A stretch of 17,737 bases of DNA. Origin: Ettlia oleoabundans. Its lineage: Eukaryota; Chlorophyta; Chlorophyceae; Chlamydomonadales. The translations under genes and the position numbers were made by a program. Location: the NCBI GenBank assembly GCA_019693395.1, contig JAAMXP010000452.1:3857-21593 (forward strand), given 5' to 3'. The notes below the pieces were generated by a model, which worked only from the letters and a program-made list of their open reading frames with translations, was not told the DNA's origin and ran no database searches. Positions 8,888 to 17,737 of the stretch are shown here, in pieces. Each line of letters opens with the position of its first letter. The first letter of the stretch is position 1.

Positions 8888-10012
8888 CGCGGCCTAGCAG
8901 GCACGGCGGACCGGGCAGCGGCGCCCGTCAGTAGCACAGACGGGGGTTGGTCAGTGGGATGCCCAGCAGGCTCCAACAGGGCTTTTCAGGGCAACATATT
9001 GCTTCAATAGGTGACCGAAATGGCTTTGAAAGATTTCAGATTTATCGATTTCCCAAGTGAGGAAAATGGTTTAGCGCTGGCTGCCGGGGCCCGCCCCCCC
9101 AGCATCCCGCCAACTCCTCTTCCATCCATTGCCTCCCACCCCAACCACTCCACTCTTTTCACCCGGCACCACTGCAATAACTCACTATTCTCTGCTCTAC
9201 TACCCTGCCAGCACGACCCTGTGCTTTCACATCCGCGCACCGCTCCGCAACAACAAAGTGTTGGTTTCATTGAATACCGGTTTCGCTGCCCCCTCTAGTC
9301 ACGTGCACTCCTTCACAGCTGCCAATATACTAACCATGTACATAACAGGCGGTGCCACTACAGTGAAAGTGTAACTGTACAGAACAATAACACACCACTC
9401 ACGCTTCAGCTGCACCAGTGCCTTCCCTTCTCATTCCTGCCCCGCCACACACCCATCACGGCAACACATTCGACCATCCTGCTCCCCCTCCTGTTCCCAC
9501 AGCACCGTGATTAGCGATCCCCTCAGGCAGGGCAGGCCCGCTCGTCGACAGGCCGCATTATTGCAACGTGCCACAGCCAACACAGGGCTGCTGACCGCCA
9601 CGTGCCATGCGTCCCCGCTGTGCCTTACTATTTACCTCATCTTAGTCCTTTTACAAGAAAATGCCCGTCGATTCTGTCGCAGCGGACCACCACCCGGCAG
9701 AAATAACGAGTCCGTCGCGATATAATAACCTTCGGTATTTGTGACACATTTTGAAAACTTTATTTTCGGCGCGATTGGGGGCTCTCAGCGACCTCCGGCG
9801 CACGACTGGCCGGGTGCAAAGGCTGTAGTTGCAGTCTTTCATCGGATATGTCAAGGGGAGGAAAGTCTGTGTAAGGTGCACTTCATGAAGCTTCAGCCAT
9901 AAGGTAGAGGAAAACCACCTTCGCGATTGAGCGAGCGACCAAAACGAGCGAAGCGAGCGACTGAAGCGACCAAACAGTGCCAAATCAGGGCTGCAAGCGC
10001 TAGAAGCGACGC

Positions 10013-10052
10013 AATGTATATAGTAAGGTCTTTAATGCATATAGTAAGGTCT
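10013..10052. repeat. Tandem 19-base repeat, two copies
   Basis: AATGTATATAGTAAGGTCT at 10013-10031 is followed after two T by AATGCATATAGTAAGGTCT at 10034-10052. They differ at one position. Just upstream, GCGAGCGA-type units recur (about 9927-9970). Confidence 0.75.
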
Positions 10053-11227
10053 ACTGCAATGTGGTCACTTGCCCGAACTATGCACTTTTTCGCTTTTGCG
10101 CCTCGCTTTTTTGCTTTTACACGTTGGCCTCCTGATCTGAACGCCCTGCCAATTCCGTCGCACACACAGGAGCGCCCAACAGCCACGCCGTGGCAGCGCC
10201 CCGGCAGAATGTGTGAGATGCGACCCGTGGAGCCACCATGCCAGTGGCATGATGCCACCTTGGTTGGAACCGGGCCCCGTTTGACCTGAACACACACGAG
10301 CTAACCAGTAACCAGCCATGAAACTGTTTTAGGGGGTGAAAAGGGTTCGTGGACACTTCGTGTCACAAGCGCGAGTCGCTGCCAGACGAAGAACGCGTTT
10401 TAGTGGCGCACGACGCGCAAGTAAAGCTTCGATTTATCGTAGAAGACACAGGAGGGACGGAGAAAACAACACAGAAACGCCACCCGGCCGTCGTAATCAA
10501 CCCCTTATCCCATTGCGACCCCTTTTCTCCGACGTGGGCTCACTTTTTGCGCTTTCGTGTTGCCTGTGAGTCCCCACCTACTACAATGTGACTGTAGAGT
10601 TCGCTTTCAACAGCCAGAAGGACTTGGGAAGGCGATTCTGACAGGCTGCCAGGTGGCGGTCATCGCTCAAGCGATGCAAAGCGTTGCAAAACATTCAAAC
10701 GATTCCATCCCTCCCCGAGCGCTTTTGCAGCCTTTTGAGAGTCTGTTTGAGGCCTGCCAGCCGCCAATGCCCGCTTGAAAGCCTCACTGATCGCTTTCTG
10801 GCTTGATGGGTGCTGCCAGCGGCTGCTTGACATGAAGGTTTGTAGCCCTCTAGCCAGATCGAAGCTTGAGAGCCGCTATGACGGGCGCTTTTGCACGTCC
10901 GCGGGTAGCGGCAGCTGCAGCGGCAGTGCTCGGCTCTGCCAGTATAGCACTGCCTGTGTACGAGAGTTGCGTCGTGTGCCTGCCCAGCTGCCTGACTGCT
11001 GCTGGTACAGCCAATCGATGGACTGGCAACGGCAGACTAACTTGCCACACAGCAGCAGTCACCCACAGATGGCGCACAGCGAGTGGCGGCTGATAGCGGG
11101 GTGCTCGCCAAGCATCCCACGAAAGCAGGGTCTGCTGCAGCGAAGCCCCTTCACCTCATCGCTTTAAACACCTCCTGCCAAGCTTTCCGCTCCCGCCCAC
11201 TTCCCACTCCCGCCCACCCTTTTTGTT

Positions 11228-11335
11228 GGCGGTGCCTTGTACCACTACAAGCTGCACCACCGCTCACTTCGCTAGCACATACAAATTACCATACACCTCA
11301 GCTCCTCGAATCGGCGGTGCCTTGTACCACTACAA
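11228..11335. repeat. Direct repeat GGCGGTGCCTTGTACCACTA, period 85
   Basis: A 23-base segment beginning with this sequence and continuing CAA occurs exactly at 11228-11250 and 11313-11335. The sequence between the copies also resembles what follows the second copy (CTACAAACCACCATACACC-like), indicating a decayed tandem duplication. Confidence 0.7.
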
Positions 11336-11442
11336 CCTGTATCAAAGCTGTCTTAGATAGCTGCTACAAACCACCATACACCACAAGTTCTCCGTACTTC
11401 TTGCCTCCTTCCCCTCCGACTTCCTCCCCCTCTAGGGTTCCC

Positions 11443-11985
11443 ATGTACCACTTCCTCCAATCCCAGCTCCATTCCATTGCTCTAAAAATCCCTCCAGTTT
11501 GAAAGCTTCTCTTCTCCTTCTTTGTACAGCAGCCTTCCATGCCTGCCACAGCCTCCGCTTCCACCGTCTGCCTGCCAGAAGTCACGACCTCTCTTGCAGC
11601 CAGACATCTTGCCGTAGTTAACCGTAACTGTACTGCAACTAGTTGCACAAATGTTTTTTCTTGCCAGCAGCCGCAGGCATTTCTGCAATAAGCTAGCTGC
11701 CACCCATACCTCACCTTCTCTGCTTATCTTGCCTCCCTCCCTCCGTCCTCCAGACTGGCAATGTACCACTACTGCCATCCCCCTCCCTCTCCTTCCTCTA
11801 CAATGACCCAGCCGTAAGCTTCTCCTCTGCTTCCCTGTACAGCCTACGGCCCGCCCACCGCTGTCGTCTTCAGCCCGCCCAATGTCACCATCTCTCACCC
11901 GGACTATCTTGCTTCACTTAAACCGGATCTCAATTGTAAATAACTGCACGGAACGTTTCATCTTGAAAGCAGCCGCAGACATTAC
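11443..11985. repeat. Degenerate tandem duplication, unit about 310 bases, pyrimidine-rich
   Basis: Three landmarks recur in the same order: ATGTACCACT (11443 and 11761), AAGCTTCTC followed by a pyrimidine tract and TGTACAGC (11503 and 11816), and AGCAGCCGCAG (11666 and 11968). The offsets are 318, 313 and 302 bases, so the copies have drifted by indels. The TGTACCACT motif links this unit to the 11228/11313 repeat. No protein frame is conserved between the copies. Confidence 0.55.
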
Positions 11986-12016
11986 TGATACAACCAGCAC
12001 TACAACAAATCCCTGC

Positions 12017-12217
12017 GGCAGAGCAGGCCTCCCGAGCATAGCTCAATTTATGGTGTGGATGCTCCGACCCTCCTACAACGTAGGCGGAGCCGCGTCCTTT
12101 GGGCCCGTCGCCTTTCCTACTTCGTGGGGCAGGCCAAAAACGCGTTTAAACGCGACCAACACTCAGCATTACGACAATACATGTGGCAGGGCAGGCCTCC
12201 CCGACAACAGCTCGATT
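12017..12217. repeat. Direct repeat GGCAGRGCAGGCCTCCC, two copies 168 bases apart
   Basis: The copies lie at 12017-12047 and 12185-12217. Both continue into an AGCTC(A/G)ATT segment and share imperfect upstream similarity (ACCAGCACT... versus ACCAACACT...). A related GGCAGGGCAGGCC occurs at 9526-9538. Confidence 0.55.
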
Positions 12218-12974
12218 CACTACAACATATAAAGTCCGTTTATTGGCAACTGGACTCGTTGGAAGTGGGCAGCTTCGCAGCCGCTTTCACCTGCAGCCGC
12301 TTTCACTTGGCCAGCCTTCGCAGCTTCTTGCTCGCCAGCCAGCAGGTCTTAGCCGTAATACATCGTCGGGCTCCACTGGAGGTACAGCACCGTCATCGTT
12401 TTGCAACGCAGCTTGTTGCCCCATTGAAGATTTGTCGTCGGCTCTTGGTGTTGATTCGAGCGGGCTGGCTATACTCACGCCCACCACACGTGCACTGCCC
12501 GCTCTGAGTCTGAGCTCTCACTGTCTCCCACTGGTCACCAAATCAGTTGTCAATGGGGTGAAGCTGGCACATGTCCATGCGGCACCACCAAAACAGATCA
12601 GTACCAACAGAGGCCATTATCACCATCATATCACACTTGTGCTGCTGGTTTCCAGCTTTTGCAACAATGCGCGAGAGGGTAGGAGGCAATGTGTTCATTC
12701 AACAACAAAATGGGCCAAGAACAAATTGGGCCAAGAAGAACACAGGGCTAAAAAACTGGGACTGATAGCGCTGATACAATGCACTGGACGGGGGTTCCTG
12801 AAAGTACCAGCGTGGGTGGAGGGCGGCTGCGAGAAAGCCCGCATGTCAGCACAAGTTATGCTGAGACATATCAGCAGCCACACCCCTGGCACCAGTGAAG
12901 GGGCGCCAATTGTCTACAAAGCAAGCTGCAATCTGCTGCATTGCAGTGGCAAATCTGCTATGCACTGTAAGTGA
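12183..12974 (+). other. Longest open frame of the window, coding status doubtful
   Basis: This 263-codon frame opens at GTG and has no ATG until late, so it is not a simple ATG-initiated gene. The central part is Ser/Thr/Ala/Pro-rich, like algal linker regions, and no domain is recognised. It is convergent with the PP2C gene and its stop lies about 20 bases from that gene's stop. It could be an exon of an unseen plus-strand gene, or chance openness in a stop-poor sequence. Confidence 0.15.
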
Positions 12975-12995
12975 CGGAATCATTATCGACCCCGT

Positions 12996-15900
12996 TTACT
13001 GGCGATGAGTCTCGCTGCTTGAAGCCATGCGCCTGTAGGCGGGCACGCGGCCACAGGCCGACAGCAGCGCACTCCAAAAGCCGCCCAGCCGCGCATGCTT
13101 TTTGAATAGCACCACAATGACGCTCATGTTGTCAGCACCGCGGCAAAGGCCTTTAAGATCGGGGGCGAGGCATGCGTCACACATCTGCTCGCAGATGGAC
13201 TTCAGCCCCTCCCCTGCCTTCAATCGCTTCCGTACAAACTCAACCGCCTGGGGAGCCGCGGGCAGGGCATGAGTGGCAGAATTTGCCGGGGGAGAAGAGC
13301 AGCGATACCAGGCAGCAGGGGCATGACCAGTATTCATCCAGCAGTGCCCGGCTGCATAAGCCTGTTCTTCAACCCCAGCGGTTGTTGCTGAATCTCCCTT
13401 CATATGTTTGAGCATAAGATCAACCACCGCACCTCCTGGTTGGTCAGCACATCCCAGATGCCGTCACAGGCCAGGATGAGGAACTCATCACCTTCCTCCA
13501 ACGTAAATTCCTCAATGTCCGGGGTTGCCACAACCTGCGGAACAATAGGGCCAACCGCCCACAAGCGCAAAGCAAGACGGCAACTTTGAAGTGGCACGCT
13601 GGCAGATGTTCATCAAATATTAGGTCGTCTGAAGGGAAAAGCACGCCGGGCGACAACACGTGAGATTGTTGAGACAGGTGAGACTTATTGAGACAGGTGA
13701 GACTTAAACAAGCTGAGAATGAATGCTCATAAACAACAAACAGACTGCAGCATCCACTACCACAGGAGTACAGTACGTTCATTGGCCTGCGTGCTCTGCT
13801 GAAACCATTACTCCAGAATTGCTTTCATACACTCACCATCTGCTCGCAGTGGCTCAGCTCTGTATTACGCTTGAAGTCAAGATCACCAATGGTGCGGGAC
13901 ACATTCAATGCGCCATTAATGCGATTGTCACGAACAAAACCGCCGGCCTGTGTGTAGAGGGAAGGGACAGAGTGTTTATGCACATCGGCAAAATCGAACC
14001 CAACGGTTACGTCCGATGGCTAAATCCTCCGTTTGTCTCAATCTGTGCATTATATATAACCTGGCAGCACACGTTAGGTCATGTGAAAACACTCATGCCA
14101 ACTTTCCCTGACATCTGTGAGGCTTGCCTGCACCCAGTGCACTACATTCTGCCGCCAGCCTACAAGCTGCATCGCACCTTAATTACACGCTTTGCCTCTT
14201 CAAACAGAATGGGCTTGTGGTCAAGTGTCAGCGCTCGCGCTTGTCCCCGCTTTGAAAGCACACACCGTGAGTCGCCTGCAGCATACCATACACCACGAGA
14301 GTTAGCCACATGCAAACAACCAACACAGCCAAGTAGATTTCACAGCTTGCAACACATTACAGGATGTGCAGTAGGAACCAAGCCATGACCACTCCTCCGC
14401 ATGCGTCGGTGGGCACCAAGTCTGGTCAGCTTGTACTGCTGCCTGTGCAGCCCCGATGCTTTGAGCGACAGAATATGAACAGAAGCAAAACAACGTGCAC
14501 ACCTGTGTTTGCAACCACAACACGGTTACCCCGTATCACGACCGAGACGGCTGTGGCACCCATGCCCGCTGCATGGTGCTCCTCCTCTTCCTCCGCTCCG
14601 CCAATGCCACTGCTGCCGTTGGCGGCTACATCTGCCGCCGAGTTGTTGAAATTGGAAAGCTTAGCATCGCCGCTCTCTATCGTGGTCAACGTCCCCGCGC
14701 TGTGACTACTGCCGCCAAAACCTGGTGGGTTGTTGCGCCTCGTAGCGCACTGGGCCAGCAAAGACTGCGATGGCTCGTCCTCCAGCGAAGTCAGCACGCT
14801 GGCGCGTGTGAGATGGCTTTCCAGGAAATCCTTGCTGCTGCCCAGCTTCTTCATAGCCTTGTTTGCCTCTGCCTCAACAAGTTCCCGGTCGCTGGTGTGA
14901 ATATGGTTAGAGACAACAACGCCAGGCTCGGATGATAGAAAACCAGCAGGTACTGCCGTTGCCACTGCTGCAACTTCTGGTTGCGAAATGCAGGCTTGCT
15001 CCTCTTGCGCTTGCTCTGCAGAGAGTAACAGGCTGATAAAAGGCCATGGTCAGGCTGAAAATGGAGGTAATACATCTAGTGCTGGCCTTGACGCATCTGC
15101 TTGAAGTTGGCTACCACACCCTACTCCTACTCCGACTGCCACAGAAAAGCTTCAACGCACGGGGCCACATTTTGACCGTTTTTCGCCATTGCCACCTTCT
15201 AGCCCCGGAGAACCCTGGCGCAGTGTTGAATGCTGATCAGCAACATATGATCACGTGCATCAACTCTATGATATGACCCCCACAATCAAGAGAAGTTCCC
15301 GACACCGCATATGTGTCGGGGTCTTATTGTTGAAACTGGTAGTCAGACGCAATATTTTTTTGAATCGAATTTAGAACTGAGTCATTGTGCAAAGCTGGAC
15401 AAATGAGTGGGTATTGGGGTGATCCGGGCGAAGGCGGTCGAAAATGTCCACTTCAAATAGCGCAGCATGCATCAGCGCCACAAGCTGTCGACTGCAAATT
15501 TTATCCCCGTAGCGTGTTGATCATGCAACTGTGACAGCACACCTGCGCCTGCCATCTTAGTCTCCACGTCCGTGAATAGGGCGCCTTCTCCCTGCCTGCA
15601 TACAGAAGCGCACTGAATGATATTAAACTTGAGGCCAATAATGCTGGCACCCAGCAAGCCCTGTTGATGGCACGACCCAAGCCAGTACAATATCAGGGCT
15701 ATTATGCGCAAGGCAAACAAGCTGAGATCTGCATGCAGCGCACAACACGGCTGCCAGGGGTGCCCGGGCGTGCTCAAGGGCCTCCCCACTGACCAGCTTC
15801 CCTTACTTGGGCTTTGAGCCTGCAACTAGCTGACGCAACTCTGCGCGCCCCTCCTCTGAATCTAGCTTTGCATCCAAGCGAAAGTAAGCATCCGTGATGG

Positions 15901-16927
15901 CTGCAGCAAGGTTGCCGTGTTGGTATGCCTCACTGTGCACAAACTCCTCTGCAAGGTGTGCAGCACAAAACTGGGACACTGCGCGGCCGCCGTGACCATC
16001 AAACACTGCAAAAGGGCAGTGGGCCGGGCGGGAAGTGAGAAAATCCAGCATCGGACCATTACAATTCACCAGCTTAAGCAACAACGAGCAATGATGGCCC
16101 TTTAGGCCCCCAAACCGTCCTGCCACCTGGTGCAGCATGCCGCCGCCTTGATGGGGAGCATCATGTTTTGCTGGACCCGCAGGCAGCAAAACTGGTGCGA
16201 TCACCTGCGAAGAGCGAGGTTTTTGTTGCTGGGTCTAGGTCCAACATTGCTATGTGTGCATCCTCCTACAGGCAGCCCCAAAGGTTGATGGGATGTGTGC
16301 TGCAAATCCAGCCATGTGAATTCCATTATGCCTGTAAGGAATGCGGGACAAGGACAGCCTATGTGAACATACCATCGACACCCGCCATCCCTGCATCGCT
16401 GCCAAGCCGTAAGCCAGGGTATCTGCATATCCTTCCTCCGACTCCTGCAAGGCTCACACACATGGGCAGTGCTCAGCAGGTTGCCTGTTTGGGAGCTGAC
16501 CCGGCCGCCTGCGCCGCCCCTGTACACCGTCGCAGGTGTGCCAACGATGCCGTGCTCTTGGCGGCAGCGGCAGCGACAGTTTACAACACGCGCTTGCCCC
16601 TCTCTTTATTCAGCCTAGCCCCCACCGGCACATCGCTACCCTACTCCCCACACACACAGTCGTCTCCGTTGCTTGCTCCCCGGGCTGCATCCGTCTTCGC
16701 ACGGGACAGCACGGCGTTTGTACCGTCGCATGCTGGTGCCAACCCTGGTGCCAATGGCAGTGTGATTGCCAGCTGGGCACTGTTGGGCGCCATTCATCGT
16801 TCATTGTCCCAGTATGCACCGCAAGACGGCCGCTCCGACGTGCCAGACAAACCCTCTACCGTCCTTCACCCTTGACCTCCGCCGGCGGCACCTTTTCTGT
16901 GACAGGTTGGGACAGGTACTGTCCCAT
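12996..16927 (-). CDS. PPM1G: PP2C-family Ser/Thr phosphatase, PPM1G-like, complete, ten exons
   Basis: This is a Mg/Mn-dependent protein phosphatase. Exons: 16927-16892, 16444-16373, 16265-16205, 16005-15807, 15595-15543, 15015-14503, 14275-14178, 13947-13837, 13534-13433 and 13247-12996 (TAA). They sum to 499 codons including the stop, with every junction in phase. The start is fixed by an in-frame TGA immediately before the ATG. The N-terminus MGQYLSQPVTEK resembles PPM1G and has Gly2, a possible myristoylation site. Catalytic motifs are intact: R33 with E37-D38 (RVSMEDAH), D59-G60 (VFDGHGG), GDSR (312-315), SRTIGDLDFK (361-370), D405 in ACDGIWD and D454-N455 in GADNMSV. A variable insert (about 123-300) divides the domain where PPM1G has its acidic region. 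Here it is Ser/Ala/Gly-rich with one EEEEE block. The C-terminal tail (about 463-498) is unlike the family. Confidence 0.93.
13669..13706. repeat. Exact tandem 19-base repeat in a PP2C intron
   Basis: TTGAGACAGGTGAGACTTA is repeated twice without change, with a partial earlier copy just upstream. It lies in the intron between 13535 and 13836. The unit carries GTGAG, a donor-like sequence on the opposite strand to the gene, so it should not affect splicing. Confidence 0.8.
15298..15320. repeat. Perfect 8-bp hairpin in a PP2C intron
   Basis: CCCGACAC and GTGTCGGG flank the 7-base loop CGCATAT. It lies within the 527-base intron (15016-15542). It may be part of a small intronic element, but no family is recognised. 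Confidence 0.5.
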
Positions 16928-17612
16928 TCACAGGTCCCCCGTGGACAGGGCGCTGGGCCACAACCAGGGGCTCTGCTGTGCCGGGCTACACCCGTGGGTC
17001 CGTGTAAGAGCGAATAGAGAACCTTGACAACGGATGTTACGATATTCGCCCATGCCCAAAATTTTCGAGGAAATCCTGTCGAACCTAGCAAATTTTGCGA
17101 TGTAGTGCGCCACGGAAAACTGTACATTGGGCGGCGTTTTGCGGCATGCCGCTTTTTCGCATGCCTTCAGGTGCTTCACACTGGTGAACGTCACCGTTGC
17201 CGCTTTCCGGCCGTTTCTCATGCCAGCTGTTGACATCAGCAAGGGGGTGACCCCCTTGTGGCCGCGTGGCAGGAAATCGGAGAGGGAAACCGGTGGTTGG
17301 GCCTGCACCTAATATGCCCTTTTCAGTGATTTTATGATGCTTGGTTCATGTAATTCTTGCAAGTTCGAGGCGGAAGCAGGCCTCGCCGGAGTGGTTAGAA
17401 CCCAGCGCCAACTTCGCCGTTGGTGCTCCCCGGCGCCCCCCGCTTGAACAGAAAGAACCAAACGGCTATTGAGGTTTTTGTTTCTCGGCTCGGGATCTGC
17501 ATTAGCCGTTGCTGGCATCACCGTTTCTCGGGCCCCCCACAGCCGATCCGAGACGGAACGTTCAACTTGCTTCTGGGGTGGACCGAACAAACAGATGATC
17601 GCGTTTAGAGAA
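16928..17612. promoter_or_regulatory. Upstream region and 5' UTR of the PP2C gene
   Basis: This holds the minus-strand promoter by position only. I see no clear TATA box or initiator. A minus-strand open frame (about 16928-17308) ends at the TGA directly before the PP2C ATG. It could act as an upstream frame if transcribed, but it has no recognisable product. Confidence 0.3.
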
Positions 17613-17719
17613 TCTCACGAATGTTCAGCTCCTAGGGTGGAATCCCACGTGTGGTATGTGCATACCAAAGATTTTTGCCAACTAACAAATTCCACGCTAC
17701 GCGAGCCGGCGTAACAATG
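17613..17719 (+). repeat. Dispersed repeat, copy 2, cut by the contig end
   Basis: Second copy of the repeat at 7933-8040, same orientation, starting TCTCACGAATGTTCAGCTCC and ending GTAACAATG. After it the window ends in GTGTGTGTGTGGGGGGG, unlike the sequence after copy 1, so the true element may be longer. Confidence 0.85.
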
Positions 17720-17737
17720 TGTGTGTGTGTGGGGGGG

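Larger units (their letters stand above)
6180..12995. other. Gene-poor region of about 6.8 kb with repeats
   Basis: After the Notchless 3' UTR I find no frame with recognisable domains on either strand. The longest frame (12183-12974) lacks an early ATG. The region holds an A/T tract (7242-7276), one copy of a dispersed repeat (7933-8040), a nested hairpin (8821-8887), two pyrimidine-rich blocks (about 9088-9500 and 11180-11880), a 19-base tandem pair (10013-10052), duplicated segments (11228-11335, 11443-11985) and a duplicated GGCAG(G/A)GCAGGCC motif (12017, 12185). This fits decayed non-autonomous elements or expanded intergenic DNA. Short exons of lineage-specific genes could be hidden here. 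Confidence 0.55.

Noticed and set aside
8196..8976. Overlapping open frames of 147-149 codons on both strands
   Set aside because: They overlap antisense, have random-like composition and show no domain or splice logic.
9651..10319. Arg/Ser-rich open frames on both strands
   Set aside because: Their composition follows from the GCGAGCGA-type simple repeats near 9930-9970; no family resemblance.
10327..10334. TTTTAGGG, the green-algal telomere unit
   Set aside because: A single copy only, with no tandem array.
13392..13433. Apparent 5-base frameshift after TNQE in the PP2C gene, with VVDLMLKHMKG in another frame
   Set aside because: A normal intron (donor GTGCGG at 13432, acceptor CCCCAG before 13247) joins TNQE in phase to AVEFVRKRL, which matches the family. 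The other-frame string is intronic.
13837..14503. Plus-strand open frame of 221 codons across 13723-14388
   Set aside because: It is antisense to two PP2C exons with conserved catalytic motifs; its translation is a shadow.
17383..17405. tRNA-like GCCGGAGTGGTTAGAA segment
   Set aside because: No matching acceptor stem, anticodon arm or GGTTCGAATCC-type T arm can be laid out around it.
7933..17719. LTR retrotransposon bounded by the two 107-base repeats
   Set aside because: The PP2C gene lies between the copies, no reverse transcriptase, integrase or primer-binding site is visible, and the ends lack TG...CA structure.

Overview
This is a nuclear genome fragment from an intron-rich eukaryote, most likely a chlorophyte green alga, possibly Chlamydomonadales. 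The basis is many short phase-consistent introns with GT(A/G)AG-type donors and TGCAG acceptors, TGTAA polyadenylation-type signals after two plus-strand stops, G/T and C/A simple repeats, and a gene order unlike any bacterial operon. The species call is inference. Both window ends are homopolymer or GT tracts and a 2-base N gap lies at 642-643, so this looks like a draft-assembly contig.

Layout. (1) Bases 3-1274, plus strand: the last four exons of an unrecognised gene that is open at the left edge. (2) 1275-2937: non-coding, with two degenerate motif arrays (about 1700-1860 and 2116-2274) and one unassigned minus-strand ORF. (3) 2938-4292, minus strand: three exons of an RRP4 (EXOSC2) homologue, the S1/KH cap subunit of the RNA exosome, without its N-terminal part. 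(4) 4549-6179, plus strand: seven exons of a Notchless (NLE1/Rsa4) WD40 homologue, without its NLE domain, its first blades and most of a middle blade. (5) 6180-12995: about 6.8 kb with no recognisable gene, holding dispersed, tandem and inverted repeats. (6) 12996-16927, minus strand: a complete ten-exon PP2C protein phosphatase of the PPM1G type. (7) 16928-17737: the region upstream of that gene, ending in a second copy of a repeat also found at 7933-8040.

RRP4 and NLE1 both act in ribosome biogenesis: the exosome in 5.8S rRNA 3'-end processing, NLE1/Rsa4 in Rea1-driven remodelling of pre-60S particles. Here they lie head to head, which would suit a shared promoter, but each stops being recognisable where its 5' half should begin, on either side of a 256-base gap rich in C/A repeats. 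The most economical readings are a rearrangement or pseudogenisation, or an assembly collapse at simple repeats. I see no mobile-element coding region, CRISPR array, tRNA or rRNA gene, and no convincing undescribed system. The best leads are the truncated gene pair, the repeat families and the unidentified first gene.
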